From the IMG/VR virus record IMGVR_UViG_3300008107_000410, positions 1 through 35,997 of that record: a stretch of 35,997 nt of DNA. The stretch is one strand, 5' to 3'. The position numbers and the translations under genes are program-made. Under the pieces are notes generated by a model, which was given only the letters and a program-made list of their open reading frames with translations, had not been told where the DNA came from and did no database searches. Of this stretch, positions 1-8,617 are shown one piece after another. The stretch's first letter is position 1. Each line of letters begins with the position of its first letter. The DNA is from a virus.

Positions 1-316
1 AGCTTTCATTAGCAGTAATAATAACAGGAGTTCCACTAACAACTTGTAAATTTACATTATCATAAACTACCGACAAAATAACAGTTGCTTCAAGAATAGT
101 ATTACTAACAGCTTCAAAAATTTTAGTGCCATTAAAAATATCAAGATTAGCTCCATCATTAACAACGGCAAGCCCAGTAATATTTATTTTACAATAAGTA
201 TCAAGTGCAATAAGATGGTTACCTTCTATTTGTAAAGTTAAAACATTACCTTCGGTTTTATATCTTACCACCGCTCCATTAATAACTCTATTATTTGTAA
301 GTGTTGTAGATAACAT
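1..316 (-). CDS. Hypothetical phage protein, cut off by the window edge
   Basis: The frame opens at the ATG at 316-314 and stays open for 105 codons to the left edge, so the C-terminus is missing. It begins MLSTTLTNNRVINGAVVRYK and is rich in beta-prone stretches (V, I, T, N), like many small tail-fibre-linked phage proteins. I do not recognise a family. It lies 2 bp after the stop of the preceding minus-strand gene and is therefore the last visible gene of the virion operon, just past the tail fibre. A small structural or fibre-accessory role is inferred from position only. Confidence 0.6.
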   Translation of the reverse strand, partial: MLSTTLTNNRVINGAVVRYKTEGNVLTLQIEGNHLIALDTYCKINITGLAVVNDGANLDIFNGTKIFEAVSNTILEATVILSVVYDNVNLQVVSGTPVIITANES

Positions 317-318
317 AT

Positions 319-759
319 TTAATAATTTACAATAATTTTTTTAATATCATCAATGGTTTTAGCATTTTCTACTGCTTTGTTCTGTTGAGCTTCGGTAAAA
401 TAAATTTTACCTCTTTGATTTTTTATTGCATTTGCTAATTCTATCATTTGCTGTTTGGTCATATTAATTGGGTTTCCGTCAATATCTAACCATATAGTAT
501 TTTCATCTAACAAAATAGAGCCCATAATATTGCTACTAGCTATTTCACTTGCGACAAAATATTTATTCATATAAAAAACAGGCTCATATAACTTTATGTC
601 TTTTACTTGTTTTATTTCGGCAAGTTTTAATGTTTTGGCTTTTTCAAAATAATATTCTTTTTGCTCTTCTGTATTTGCTACTTTTGCTTCATAATCGGCA
701 AAAATTATATCACTTTCAAAAAATACTTTTTTATTGTCTATAATATTATAATAAATCAT
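319..759 (-). CDS. Tail-fibre-associated protein, DUF4376-like C-terminus
   Basis: 146 aa. I chose the ATG at 759 over an upstream in-frame start because AGGAG (769-765) sits 5 nt before it, one of very few clear Shine-Dalgarno sequences in the window. The C-terminal ~50 residues (DIDGNPINMTKQQMIELANA, then AVENAKTIDDIKKI) resemble the DUF4376-type helical domain found in phage proteins encoded directly after tail fibres. The stop of the fibre gene lies 1 bp upstream of this ATG, so the RBS is inside the fibre gene and translation may be coupled. A fibre assembly or fibre-associated role is inferred from position and domain resemblance; no catalytic motif is seen. Confidence 0.6.
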   Translation of the reverse strand: MIYYNIIDNKKVFFESDIIFADYEAKVANTEEQKEYYFEKAKTLKLAEIKQVKDIKLYEPVFYMNKYFVASEIASSNIMGSILLDENTIWLDIDGNPINMTKQQMIELANAIKNQRGKIYFTEAQQNKAVENAKTIDDIKKIIVNY

Positions 760-760
760 T

Positions 761-1768
761 TTAACTCCTAATTTTAATTGCTTTAATAATCCCAGTTTGG
801 TTTGAAACTCCACCTACTATATTAAAATTTTTCCAATAAATTCTGCCGTCATTAGTATAAGCGAGACCATTATTTATTGCTGTAAAGCCGTTATTTGTGC
901 CGACAACAAGACAATCGTTTGAGATAGTCCCGTCTTGCTCATTACCATAGACGGCAAAATCAGAAAAACCTGTTGTAGTTAATGATATTGATAGCTTAAC
1001 ATCAAATTCCAAAAACTCTGTTGTATTTATAATTAAAGCATTGCCACTTCCAGCAGTTGAGCTAACAAATACTATTTGTTGACTTGCGCCTAAGACAAGT
1101 TTTTTATCGTTTGCATCCCATCTTGAAAATGCAATTATATTAGATGAATTTGTGCGAATAAGAGCATAATCCATTATACCTAAGTTTGTGTAACCACTAG
1201 GAACGGTAGGTGATGTTGCAGATACACTAAACAAAATATCATAGGCACCGCTTGTATTATTTTGAATAACAAAAGTTCTATAAAAAGTGTTAGCTACTCT
1301 TGCCCCAGTATCTAATCCATTATTTGTATCACCAGCAGTCCAGCTACCAGTAGATTGTATTTTTTTCCTTATAGTTGGCAAATATATTTGAATTCCTGAG
1401 GAAGTGATAAAAGTTCCAGCTACGAATCCAATTGTGTCATTTGGATTTGTACCGTCGTTGACGACTTTAACTCGATTGTTTATATAAGATATGCCTTGGA
1501 TTGTGTTTGTGGCAGGATTGACATTTTCTACTTTAATAAAGTTAGTGCCATCATATCTAAAAGCAACATCCCTAGTAGTTAAAATATCACCAGTTACAAC
1601 ATCGGTTCCATCGGCTTTTTTAAGATTTTTGACACCAGCACTATTGACATTGATTGTTGAAGCTCCACTATTGGCATTGCCAGCACGAAAGCGAATAATC
1701 ATTCCGTTAAAATAACCTTCGCCAGCTCCACTTGAAACTGGTGACTTAAAAGGCGAAACTGGTGTCAA
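761..1768 (-). CDS. Tail fibre, distal part (frame-broken from its N-terminus)
   Basis: This frame runs 335 codons from a TTG at 1768; the first ATG is at 1702. Its N-terminal part (GMIIRFRAGNANSGASTINV, then KADGTDVVTGDILTTRDVAF) is the motif set typical of phage tail-fibre shaft domains, and the rest is a beta-rich tip. It should continue from the frame at 1765-1995: that protein ends ...AYVLTPVSPFN, this one begins (L/M)TPVSPFKSPVSSGAGEGYF, and deleting one copy of the 23-bp duplication at 1746-1791 joins them into one protein of about 400 aa. As it stands the distal fibre would need internal initiation or recoding. It probably forms the receptor-binding end of the tail. Confidence 0.75.
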   Translation of the reverse strand: MTPVSPFKSPVSSGAGEGYFNGMIIRFRAGNANSGASTINVNSAGVKNLKKADGTDVVTGDILTTRDVAFRYDGTNFIKVENVNPATNTIQGISYINNRVKVVNDGTNPNDTIGFVAGTFITSSGIQIYLPTIRKKIQSTGSWTAGDTNNGLDTGARVANTFYRTFVIQNNTSGAYDILFSVSATSPTVPSGYTNLGIMDYALIRTNSSNIIAFSRWDANDKKLVLGASQQIVFVSSTAGSGNALIINTTEFLEFDVKLSISLTTTGFSDFAVYGNEQDGTISNDCLVVGTNNGFTAINNGLAYTNDGRIYWKNFNIVGGVSNQTGIIKAIKIRS

Positions 1769-1791
1769 TTAAAAGGCGAAACTGGTGTCAA
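1746..1791. repeat. Perfect 23-bp tandem duplication in the tail fibre gene
   Basis: Two adjacent identical 23-bp copies occupy 1746-1768 and 1769-1791; a partial third match (GAAACTGGTG) precedes them at 1734-1743. On the minus strand each copy begins TTGACACCAG and ends CCTTTTAA. Because 23 is not a multiple of 3, the second copy shifts frame and creates a TGA stop at 1767-1765. Gain or loss of a copy by slippage would switch the full-length fibre on or off. Confidence 0.9.
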
Positions 1792-1995
1792 TACATAAGC
1801 ATTGGCAGTCCCTGAATCGGTAAAGAATTGACCGCCACTTGAATATCTTGCAGAACCAATACCAAGTTGTTCTAAATTAGAAGTAGATGGAGTTTGACCA
1901 GAGCTAATAACAAAATTATCAACATCGGCAAGCTGGTTCCATTCGCTAGCTCCTACTGTGTTGCCATCAATTTTTGATGTATTAAAATCAGACAT
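1765..1995 (-). CDS. Tail fibre, N-terminal part (truncated by tandem duplication)
   Basis: 76 aa, beginning MSDFNTSKIDGNTVGASEWN, from the ATG at 1995. The segment FTDSGTANAYVLTPVSPF is the usual junction between the baseplate-attachment part and the shaft of phage tail fibres. The frame ends at a TGA created by the second copy of the 23-bp repeat at 1746-1791. The gene follows the gp48-like baseplate gene by 17 bp. The truncated product alone would lack the receptor-binding region, so this phage copy may carry no functional fibre, or may vary it by phase. Confidence 0.75.
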   Translation of the reverse strand: MSDFNTSKIDGNTVGASEWNQLADVDNFVISSGQTPSTSNLEQLGIGSARYSSGGQFFTDSGTANAYVLTPVSPFN

Positions 1996-2012
1996 AGTGT
2001 TTTAAATTAGAA

Positions 2013-2618
2013 TTATAAAGCATTAGAATACCTAAAAAATAATTGAGTATTTGCTGGTTTAAGTTTATTAAACAAACAATCTAAAATTGCTGGTTGTTGA
2101 GATGTTAAAGTAAAAGGAAATGTTAAAGCAAAACCACTCGGCTTTATAGAGCTTGGTAATGTAATAACAATTGTAAATGGTGCAGAGGCTTCGCTAATTA
2201 ACAAAAAAGGCAATGTTAATGGGAATGTTGATGTTGACACTCCGTTAGATACTTCAATATTATAACCAAGAATAGATGCAACATTTTTAAATTGTTTTTC
2301 GGTTGTTGCATTGATACCAGCAAGTTTTAGCAAAACATTTAACCTTCTTTGTTCTATCGTTGAAGCTACTGGGATGCAATCATCAGGAATACCTACGAAC
2401 TGTTCCCACTCTTGAATTAATGCTGTTGTTTTTTGCGGATTATACTCGTCGGCAACTTCATTTATTTTACTTCTAAAATTTAACCACTCACTAGCCAAAC
2501 CTAGCAAAATTTTTCTTAATGTTGAGTCGTCCCTATTTTTAGCTTCGTGCAGGTTATCGTCTCTTAAATATTGTGCTAAAATATCGGCTTGCTGTGTTTG
2601 ACTTCTTTCTTTTAACAT
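2013..2618 (-). CDS. Baseplate protein, Mu gp48 / YmfQ (DUF2313) family
   Basis: 201 aa, near the usual length of the family. Visible features are an N-terminal helical part (QTQQADILAQYLRDDNLHEA), then LIQEWEQFVGIPDDCI, matching the family pattern in which a Trp/Glu-rich helix precedes IPDxCI, then RRLNVLLKLAGINATTEKQF and a C-terminal beta part. Its ATG overlaps the end of the baseplate J gene (position 2618), consistent with translational coupling. In Mu this protein sits in the baseplate next to gp47 and the fibre, and the order here (J, gp48, fibre) is the same. The assignment rests on motif and synteny. Confidence 0.8.
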   Translation of the reverse strand: MLKERSQTQQADILAQYLRDDNLHEAKNRDDSTLRKILLGLASEWLNFRSKINEVADEYNPQKTTALIQEWEQFVGIPDDCIPVASTIEQRRLNVLLKLAGINATTEKQFKNVASILGYNIEVSNGVSTSTFPLTLPFLLISEASAPFTIVITLPSSIKPSGFALTFPFTLTSQQPAILDCLFNKLKPANTQLFFRYSNAL

Positions 2619-3961
2619 TATGGATAAGTTATAGTTCCTAGGGTTGCTAATTGTGAATCGCTAACTGCTGTTGTGCTTGATGGTGCCGATAATGTAAAAG
2701 TTGGCGAGTTGCCGTCTTCATCAATAACACCATAAATCAAAGCATTAATTTCGTTTAATGCAATATCACCACCGACATTGATTGAGGGGCTTTTAAAATA
2801 ATCGGTAAGAGTTGTTGTGATTGCAGTTTTCATAGTCGCAGTATTAGGGCTTAATGTTGCGAATGTTATTGCAATTGGCACGGCAGTTGGTGCCGATACC
2901 ACAACATAATTATCAGGAGTGTTTGCAGGTTTAATTCCGTTATCAACATCAATAATTGCATTTTTAACAGCATTTACTTGTGAGGCTGTTGGGATTATGT
3001 TTGTATCATTATCACGAGTAAAGTAAATAGTTACATAACCAGCAGATGGTGTTGCAGTTTGAACCCAAACCCTAGTAATACCAGCAACTTTTTCTTTTAT
3101 AAAAACTGGTAGCCCAGAAGCTGTAAAAGGTGCGGTAAAGTTCGCACATCTTTCATTTAAGCGAGTTCTTAATTGGTCGTCAGTTTCGGCATCTAAACCA
3201 AGTGTTAAACCATCATAACTTAAATAGCAACTATCATTAACATCGACTATTGGGCTTATTAAAGTTAATTGAGAACCGCCAGCAGAGTTGCCATTTACCC
3301 CATAATCAAGGGCTTTTATATAAACGAATGCAGTTGTAAAGCTTGCAGTTATTGTGCCAGTGGCAGGGCTTGCAGGTGTTCCGCTTATTGTGTAGGTAAA
3401 TTGAGTGTTTGAAACAACATTAATTGTTGCAGTGATATTGTAGTCGCTTTGAGAAGCTCCAGCGATGGTAACAGATACACCAGTTGCTAAATTATGATTA
3501 GCGGTGGTTGTTGCTGTTGCAGTGCTTCCGCTTCTAGTTAATGTTGTTATGCCTATTGTTTGAGCTGATATTGTTGCACTTGCTTGTGTTTCATATTGTG
3601 TGCCATCGGCTTTTTGAATTGCAGTTGCATTAGGAATTGTTGTTGAAGCAGTCCCAGTAAAAACAGCATAACCTTCGGCTTTCACTGGATCCTTTCTAGT
3701 AATACCAAACCAAGAAGCCCATAATTCTAAATACTCGCCAGTTGCAGTTTGTGGGAATAATTGTTTTAAAACTTCTTTTACATTATCGTTATTCTCATCA
3801 AAACCAGCCGACATTGACTTAACCAAGCCAAGAGCAAAAGAATTTCTAATATTAGGATCTATTTGCTTTGATGTATCGAGCTGTCCTGCATTTACGGCAA
3901 GAATTAAGGCATTTGTAAGTCTTTCTTGAATTTGTGATATTGTTGAGAACTCAATTGCCAT
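2618..3961 (-). CDS. Baseplate J-like protein (Mu gp47 family) with inserted Ig-like domain
   Basis: 447 aa. The family signature is clear: VLKQLFPQTATGEYLELWAS near residue 70, GITRKDPVKAEG, then YVYIKALDYG-like strands, DDQLRTRLNERC and the C-terminal periplasmic-type domain with PANTPDNYVVVSAPTAVPI. Gp47-type proteins form the wedge of contractile-tail baseplates. About 70 residues (roughly 140-210: TLTRSGSTATATTTANHNLA to TPASPATGTI) form an inserted beta domain of a type common in phage virion proteins, and a related domain occurs in the protein at 11415-12482. It lies between gp46-like and gp48-like genes as in Mu. Confidence 0.88.
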   Translation of the reverse strand: MAIEFSTISQIQERLTNALILAVNAGQLDTSKQIDPNIRNSFALGLVKSMSAGFDENNDNVKEVLKQLFPQTATGEYLELWASWFGITRKDPVKAEGYAVFTGTASTTIPNATAIQKADGTQYETQASATISAQTIGITTLTRSGSTATATTTANHNLATGVSVTIAGASQSDYNITATINVVSNTQFTYTISGTPASPATGTITASFTTAFVYIKALDYGVNGNSAGGSQLTLISPIVDVNDSCYLSYDGLTLGLDAETDDQLRTRLNERCANFTAPFTASGLPVFIKEKVAGITRVWVQTATPSAGYVTIYFTRDNDTNIIPTASQVNAVKNAIIDVDNGIKPANTPDNYVVVSAPTAVPIAITFATLSPNTATMKTAITTTLTDYFKSPSINVGGDIALNEINALIYGVIDEDGNSPTFTLSAPSSTTAVSDSQLATLGTITYP

Positions 3962-4393
3962 TTATAAATTTAAAAAAAGATTATAATATTTACTGTTGAC
4001 TTGCAATTTATTTATTAAATCTACTTCAATACTAACTTTTGTATCTTGTTTAGTAGCTTTAACATTTGTTTTACTAATTATGCTATCGTCAATCATCCAT
4101 TTTAAGCCATCTTTTACTGATGTTTCAATCATTGTTAGATTAGATTGAGTTTGTTTGGCTTGTGTTGTATATAGCCACAATAAAGAGCCTACTTCATAGC
4201 CAGCAACACGATTAAAAGCATTGGTAAAATGCCCTCTTCTTAATGTTGGCTCGCTTACTTTATCGCTTCTTCTTTCACAAAAAACAGACATATAAAGGGC
4301 AGTGTCTAGGCTATCGGTTTTGGCAATATCGCCGTTTTCAATATCTAGATCCCAATAATCTTTTTTTTGTGTGAGTTTAAAATCTATTGCCAT
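3962..4393 (-). CDS. Baseplate wedge protein, Mu gp46 / GP46 family
   Basis: 143 aa, the normal length for this gp25-like family. Recognisable stretches are DYWDLDIENGDIAKTDSLDT at the N-terminus, the central SVFCERRSDKVSEPTLRRGH followed by a glycine-rich turn (VAGYEVGSLLWLY), and the C-terminal VEVDLINK-like strand. In Mu-like phages the lysozyme-like fold of gp46 joins the sheath end to the baseplate. It abuts the baseplate J gene (1 bp gap). Upstream lies the oppositely oriented gp45-like gene, so the two starts diverge across 4394-4457, and this downstream minus-strand group either reads through from gp44 or needs its own promoter. Confidence 0.82.
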   Translation of the reverse strand: MAIDFKLTQKKDYWDLDIENGDIAKTDSLDTALYMSVFCERRSDKVSEPTLRRGHFTNAFNRVAGYEVGSLLWLYTTQAKQTQSNLTMIETSVKDGLKWMIDDSIISKTNVKATKQDTKVSIEVDLINKLQVNSKYYNLFLNL

Positions 4394-4457
4394 TTTTATT
4401 TTAAAAGTTTATACTACTAAGATAAAATATTCTATTAAAATAGCATTAACAAAAACT

Positions 4458-4937
4458 ATGATTATTAAAGGCTATATCACAAAAACTGATGGCACTTATG
4501 CTACGGTTGTTTCAATGTATAACGAAGTCTACGACGATGTATTGTTGCTATATCCTTACGGCTCACAATCAAAAGTTAAGCCGACAGATACGGCACTTGT
4601 TTTATTGTTCGGTTGCAATGGCAGTAAAACAAATTTATTTGGCATACCTTACGAAGTGGCTACACAATCAATTCTCGAAGATGGTGATAGCGAAGTAAAA
4701 AATAGAGTTTCTAACAACGGCTTCAAAGCAGGAAGTAGCAAAAATACTATTGTAGGCGATACTGACTGCGACAAATCTTTTAATGCTTTATCTTACAAAG
4801 TAAATAATATTAAAGTTGTTGGCAGTCAACAAGCAACAATTAACAATCCTGCTGGCGGAACAATAGTAGATGCAGAATCAAGAACTGCAATTGCAAGTAT
4901 CATTACAGCTTTAAAAAATCACGGATTAATTGCTTAA
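4458..4937 (+). CDS. Baseplate spike, Mu gp45-like, in reversed orientation
   Basis: 159 aa from the ATG at 4458, which sits in AAAAACTATG, the start context of plus-strand genes in this genome; an earlier in-frame start at 4371 would overlap the divergent gp46-like gene and is rejected. The core VLLLYPYGSQSKVKPTDTAL, then a glycine-containing strand, FGIPYEVATQ and LEDGDSEVKNR with a downstream beta-rich part, matches the gp45 spike pattern (YG..S.P..G..., GE..., hydrophobic beta prism). The C-terminal AIASIITALKNHGLI is helical. It sits exactly between gp44-like and gp46-like genes, the Mu position for the spike, but on the opposite strand, overlapping the gp44 stop tail to tail by 4 bp. 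Transcription from the main operon would produce antisense RNA to it. Confidence 0.75.
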   Translation: MIIKGYITKTDGTYATVVSMYNEVYDDVLLLYPYGSQSKVKPTDTALVLLFGCNGSKTNLFGIPYEVATQSILEDGDSEVKNRVSNNGFKAGSSKNTIVGDTDCDKSFNALSYKVNNIKVVGSQQATINNPAGGTIVDAESRTAIASIITALKNHGLIA

Positions 4938-6010
4938 TAAACAATCAAGTCGTCGGCAAAACTATTACCTCTATTATTTATTTTGCCTACACTAAACGAA
5001 CCTTGCTCTACAATATCAAGATTAGTAAATGAACCTTGTAAGTTTTGATTAAATGTAACACCTTGTATTAAAAAAGTTCCCTGCACTTCCATATCATAAT
5101 CAATTATATCAACAAGAGTATTCGGTTGCCACAATGTATTATTGCTAGAATAAAAGCCAAGAGTAGTGCAAGTGTATCTTGAACCCTTGGCTCTTCTAAC
5201 TTGTATATTCCACTCGGCTAGGGCTTTTAATGATTTGCTTTCGCTTGCAGTATCCATTGTAAGTATTTTTCTTCTTGTTGTTCTAATTTGTGGGTCAGTT
5301 GCCTTGCCTTTTTGTGAAATACCTATCTTGCTGTGAGTTTTATTATTGCCTTGTGAATACACCTCAACAACATTAAACCTGTCTATTGTTGTTAATTTTA
5401 ACCTTGATGATAAAATGTTTGTGTCGGCTGTATAATTGTTAATTAACATATTTTTAACAACATCATTATCTTCACGAATAATGGTAAGATTGCCGTTTTT
5501 ATCTATTTTAAGCAATACTTGTAATTTTTTGGCATACTTATCTAAAAAATCAAAAATAGACTGCCCCTGCTCCGTCTTTATCGTTTCGTTTGCTTCTAAA
5601 TTTAAGATACCAACTTTATTAATTACTTCTATTGAGAAGCCGTTATCTTTTAAAACAAGATTAATAAGTCTTTCAAAATTTCTTTGATTATAAGATTTTT
5701 GTATAATGTCTGAGTCAATTATATCACCGCCAACATCTCGCCCTGATGCTGTTTTAGAATGTGAGCTTGGCGAAACTTCTTTGTCTAGCTCTTCAATAAA
5801 GCCAGTTATTAGCAATGTTTTATCAATAAAAACCTTTGCTTTTTGACCTAGCTTAATATCGTTAATAATCTTGCCTTGTTTGTTTTCTTTTACCGTTGTT
5901 GTAAATGAAAAAGAAGAGGAGAAGTTTTCTATTGCTGAATTAACGGCAATATCTGTAAAGCCTTCATATCTAACTCCGTCAACTTCAAGATAAATATTAT
6001 TGTTAAACAT
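4934..6010 (-). CDS. Baseplate hub protein, Mu gp44 (gpP-like) family
   Basis: 358 aa, the usual length. It begins with the family's N-terminal motif (NIYLEVDGVRYEGFTDIAVN), continues with FSFTTTVKENKQGKIINDIK, the hub segment IGDxx-like ASGRDVGGDIIDSDI and the long central barrel, and ends with the C-terminal QPNTLVDIIDYDMEVQGTFL. Gp44 of Mu is the baseplate hub equivalent to T4 gp27. Its ATG overlaps the end of the gp43-like gene by 8 bp. Its stop overlaps the stop of the inverted gp45-like gene. Confidence 0.85.
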   Translation of the reverse strand: MFNNNIYLEVDGVRYEGFTDIAVNSAIENFSSSFSFTTTVKENKQGKIINDIKLGQKAKVFIDKTLLITGFIEELDKEVSPSSHSKTASGRDVGGDIIDSDIIQKSYNQRNFERLINLVLKDNGFSIEVINKVGILNLEANETIKTEQGQSIFDFLDKYAKKLQVLLKIDKNGNLTIIREDNDVVKNMLINNYTADTNILSSRLKLTTIDRFNVVEVYSQGNNKTHSKIGISQKGKATDPQIRTTRRKILTMDTASESKSLKALAEWNIQVRRAKGSRYTCTTLGFYSSNNTLWQPNTLVDIIDYDMEVQGTFLIQGVTFNQNLQGSFTNLDIVEQGSFSVGKINNRGNSFADDLIVY

Positions 6011-7196
6011 TTGTTAAAATCTTTATGTTGCCTTGTATTTGCGAAGTATCGCCAAAATTATTTAACAATCTTATTGTTTCTTTTAATTCTAGCGAACCAT
6101 ATAATTTAAAAATAAGATTGTTTAAACTAATCGGATTAATAATATTATAACTAGCAACATTCGGCAAGCTAATTGCTAACTCAGAAAATATATTAGTAGC
6201 TTCAATTTTCATTTGTAGTAAAGCATCTCTTAAATTTTTATCAATAGTATCTGGCAATTGGTTAAAACCATTTTCTAAATCGGCAATTACTTGGTTTAAT
6301 TCTTGTAAATTATTATATTCTATATTAACCGAGGCATCGTAGGCAGTGGCCAGCACAGCAACATTAACAAAATTATTTAATTGATCTTGATTTGTTTTAA
6401 TATCTTTTTGAATTTGTGAGTTACCTACAATAGCTTGATCGCTTTCATTAAAGCCGAATAGTTTTTTAGTTGTATTAAATAAATCTTTTGAGTTTTTAAA
6501 GGCAACCCCTAGATTATCAAAAGCAGTTCGTAAGTTTGAGGCTAAAACTGCTGGAGCCTGCACTAGTTTATTAGCACTATTAACAATTTGGTTTAATGAT
6601 GTTATTGCATCGGCGAAGCTATCGCCAGCACCTTGAATTTGTTTAGCAATATTGTTTATTTTGTTTGCAGTTCTTTTTAATGTTTTAACTCCTGAATCAA
6701 ATTTTGCCTTGGCATTTTTTACCGACTTCCAGCCATTATCAAAAGCTTTTTCATTATCGCCAAGAATGTCTGATTTTAATTGTGCTAAAAAACCTTTGGT
6801 GGCAGTTATTTTAGTAGGTAAAACATTTTGAGAAGCTACTTCAAAATTTATTGTAAATTTAGTTATACCTAATTCTTTAACACTCTCGGCGAATGTATAG
6901 CCAACCACGACAACTTCTAAGTCGCCAAAAGAAGGGTGAACTAATGTGCCAACTCCTGCTTTGTCTAATTCTTTAATTAAATCGTCTCTTTCACTATAAC
7001 TTACATTATCATCGGTATAAACATTTAATGTAAATTTTTTTTCAAGACCGCCTAGATCCTCAACATATCTTTCGGTTTTGTTTGGGTATTCGTGGGTTTG
7101 TGTTTTTCTACCACCGCTTCCACTTGATTCTTGATAAAAGAAAAAAGCATCTCGAAATTGTCCGTCTGGTAATCTTGCTGTATTAAATATCGTCAT
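6003..7196 (-). CDS. Mu gp43-like protein (DNA circularisation N-terminus family)
   Basis: 397 aa. The first ~130 residues (LPDGQFRDAFFFYQESSGSG, then HEYPNKTERYVEDLGGLEKK, then VGTLVHPSFGDLEVVVVGYT) match the domain historically called the DNA circularisation protein N-terminus, which in Mu-like phages is a LysM/hub-associated tail protein. The rest is helical and coiled-coil-like (repeated N, K, L, Q). It follows the tape measure with a 1-bp overlap (ATG at 7196) and precedes the gp44-like gene, as in Mu. The circularisation name is historical; a baseplate-hub role is more likely. Confidence 0.85.
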   Translation of the reverse strand: MTIFNTARLPDGQFRDAFFFYQESSGSGGRKTQTHEYPNKTERYVEDLGGLEKKFTLNVYTDDNVSYSERDDLIKELDKAGVGTLVHPSFGDLEVVVVGYTFAESVKELGITKFTINFEVASQNVLPTKITATKGFLAQLKSDILGDNEKAFDNGWKSVKNAKAKFDSGVKTLKRTANKINNIAKQIQGAGDSFADAITSLNQIVNSANKLVQAPAVLASNLRTAFDNLGVAFKNSKDLFNTTKKLFGFNESDQAIVGNSQIQKDIKTNQDQLNNFVNVAVLATAYDASVNIEYNNLQELNQVIADLENGFNQLPDTIDKNLRDALLQMKIEATNIFSELAISLPNVASYNIINPISLNNLIFKLYGSLELKETIRLLNNFGDTSQIQGNIKILTNV

Positions 7197-8617
7197 TAGA
7201 ACCCCGCAAAAACTGAATTGACACCAACTGGTAAGAAGTTGTTAGGGCGAGGAGTAAAACCTGCACTAGAACCTTGTGGCAAGCCTTTAATATTAACATC
7301 TAATTGACCGCCTGCTGTCAATTGTTGTGGTTTATTAATTTGTGCTGGCTGGTTCATTTTTGGAGCTACCATTTCCGACAAATTATCAAGACCAATTTTT
7401 GGTGCTACTATTTTTGACAATTTATCAAGCCCAATAAAATCTAAAACAATAGAAGTATCGGCTCTAAACTGATTAATCAATCCCATTACCATTTTTAGTT
7501 TTTCGGCAACATAATCAAAAGCACTTGCAAATGTATTTACAAGAAAATCTTTAATTATTATCAAGTCGTCTTTTAATAAAAGGAAAGTAGCAATTAAACC
7601 AGCAACTGCAACACTTATTAAACCTATTGGACTTATAAGAAATAAAAGGGCAACAGCCAATCCTTTAACTGCAAAAACAAGAGAGCCAAAAATAATTACA
7701 AGTGGTGGAAGTATAGCAACTAATCCAGCAACAATTAAAATAAACTTTTGTGTTTGAGGGGTTAATTGCTGGAAGTATTGAATACCTTTAATTAAAACAC
7801 CTAAAAATTGAGTTGCATATGGTAATATTGCAATTCCTAATTGAATAGACAAATCTTTATAGGCAGAGCCTGCAATTCTCATTTGGTTTGCAAAACCAGT
7901 TTGAGTTCGCAAAAAATCTCCGTGTGAGTTTGCAGTCATTTTTACAACATAACTATATCGTTGCAAGACTTTTTCTGCCTGAGTTAAATCGCTCATTTTT
8001 TTTGCTATACCTTGTATTTTTAAAAACTGATTAAGATTTTCTTCTGTCATAACAACACCAAGTCTTTTTAAGCTCTCCGTTTCACCAGTAAAAATACCAG
8101 CAAGGGCAGTTTGCACTTCGCTAATATTTAAGTTTTTAAATGATGCTAAATCACCAGCTAAGCCTACTAAACTTGTTGACAATGTAGATGCTTTTTCTTG
8201 TGAAAGTCCCATTGATGTTGACATATCGCCGAATAAAGCCGCCATATCAAGGGCAGTGCCTTTATCAATACCAAAGTTTTTACCTGCTAATAATGAAAAT
8301 TCTTTCACAGTTTTTGAGGCTTCACCAAATGCAACATCTACCTTGTTTATTGATTCGCTATAATCCGATGCATCTTTTATAAATTTTGTAGCAAATAAAC
8401 TTATTGGCAAAGTTGCTTTTAAAAACATATCTTTACCAAATTGCATACTTTTAGTGCCAATTTTATCCAATTTATCTTTTAATTTATCAAGAGAGTTAGC
8501 CATTGATTGTGCCACTCTTTTTGTTGTAGTTGATACAGCTTCTAAACTTGATTGTATTTTTTTTAATTGAGGAGTTATGTTATCAATTAGATCGTATATA
8601 TATGAAACTTTAAACAT
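7196..8617 (-). CDS. Tail tape measure protein
   Basis: 473 aa, short for a contractile-tail tape measure, implying a tail near 70 nm if about 1.5 Angstrom per residue applies. The N-terminus (MFKVSYIYDLIDNITPQLKK) is the usual tape-measure start, followed by the TP901-type core with DYSESINKVDVAFGEASKTV, LALDMAALFGDMSTSMGLSQ-like helices and LASFKNLNISEVQTALAGIF. Around residues 290-350 are strongly hydrophobic helices (KFILIVAGLVAILPPLVIIF; AVALLFLISPIGLISVAVAG) that may enter the host membrane. It overlaps the upstream frameshift product by 8 bp and lies directly behind the tail chaperone pair. Confidence 0.9.
   Translation of the reverse strand: MFKVSYIYDLIDNITPQLKKIQSSLEAVSTTTKRVAQSMANSLDKLKDKLDKIGTKSMQFGKDMFLKATLPISLFATKFIKDASDYSESINKVDVAFGEASKTVKEFSLLAGKNFGIDKGTALDMAALFGDMSTSMGLSQEKASTLSTSLVGLAGDLASFKNLNISEVQTALAGIFTGETESLKRLGVVMTEENLNQFLKIQGIAKKMSDLTQAEKVLQRYSYVVKMTANSHGDFLRTQTGFANQMRIAGSAYKDLSIQLGIAILPYATQFLGVLIKGIQYFQQLTPQTQKFILIVAGLVAILPPLVIIFGSLVFAVKGLAVALLFLISPIGLISVAVAGLIATFLLLKDDLIIIKDFLVNTFASAFDYVAEKLKMVMGLINQFRADTSIVLDFIGLDKLSKIVAPKIGLDNLSEMVAPKMNQPAQINKPQQLTAGGQLDVNIKGLPQGSSAGFTPRPNNFLPVGVNSVFAGF

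Noticed and set aside
8188-8382. Plus-strand frame inside the tape measure gene
   Set aside because: It is the mirror of a coding gene, has no start context or family features, and lies wholly within a well-supported gene.
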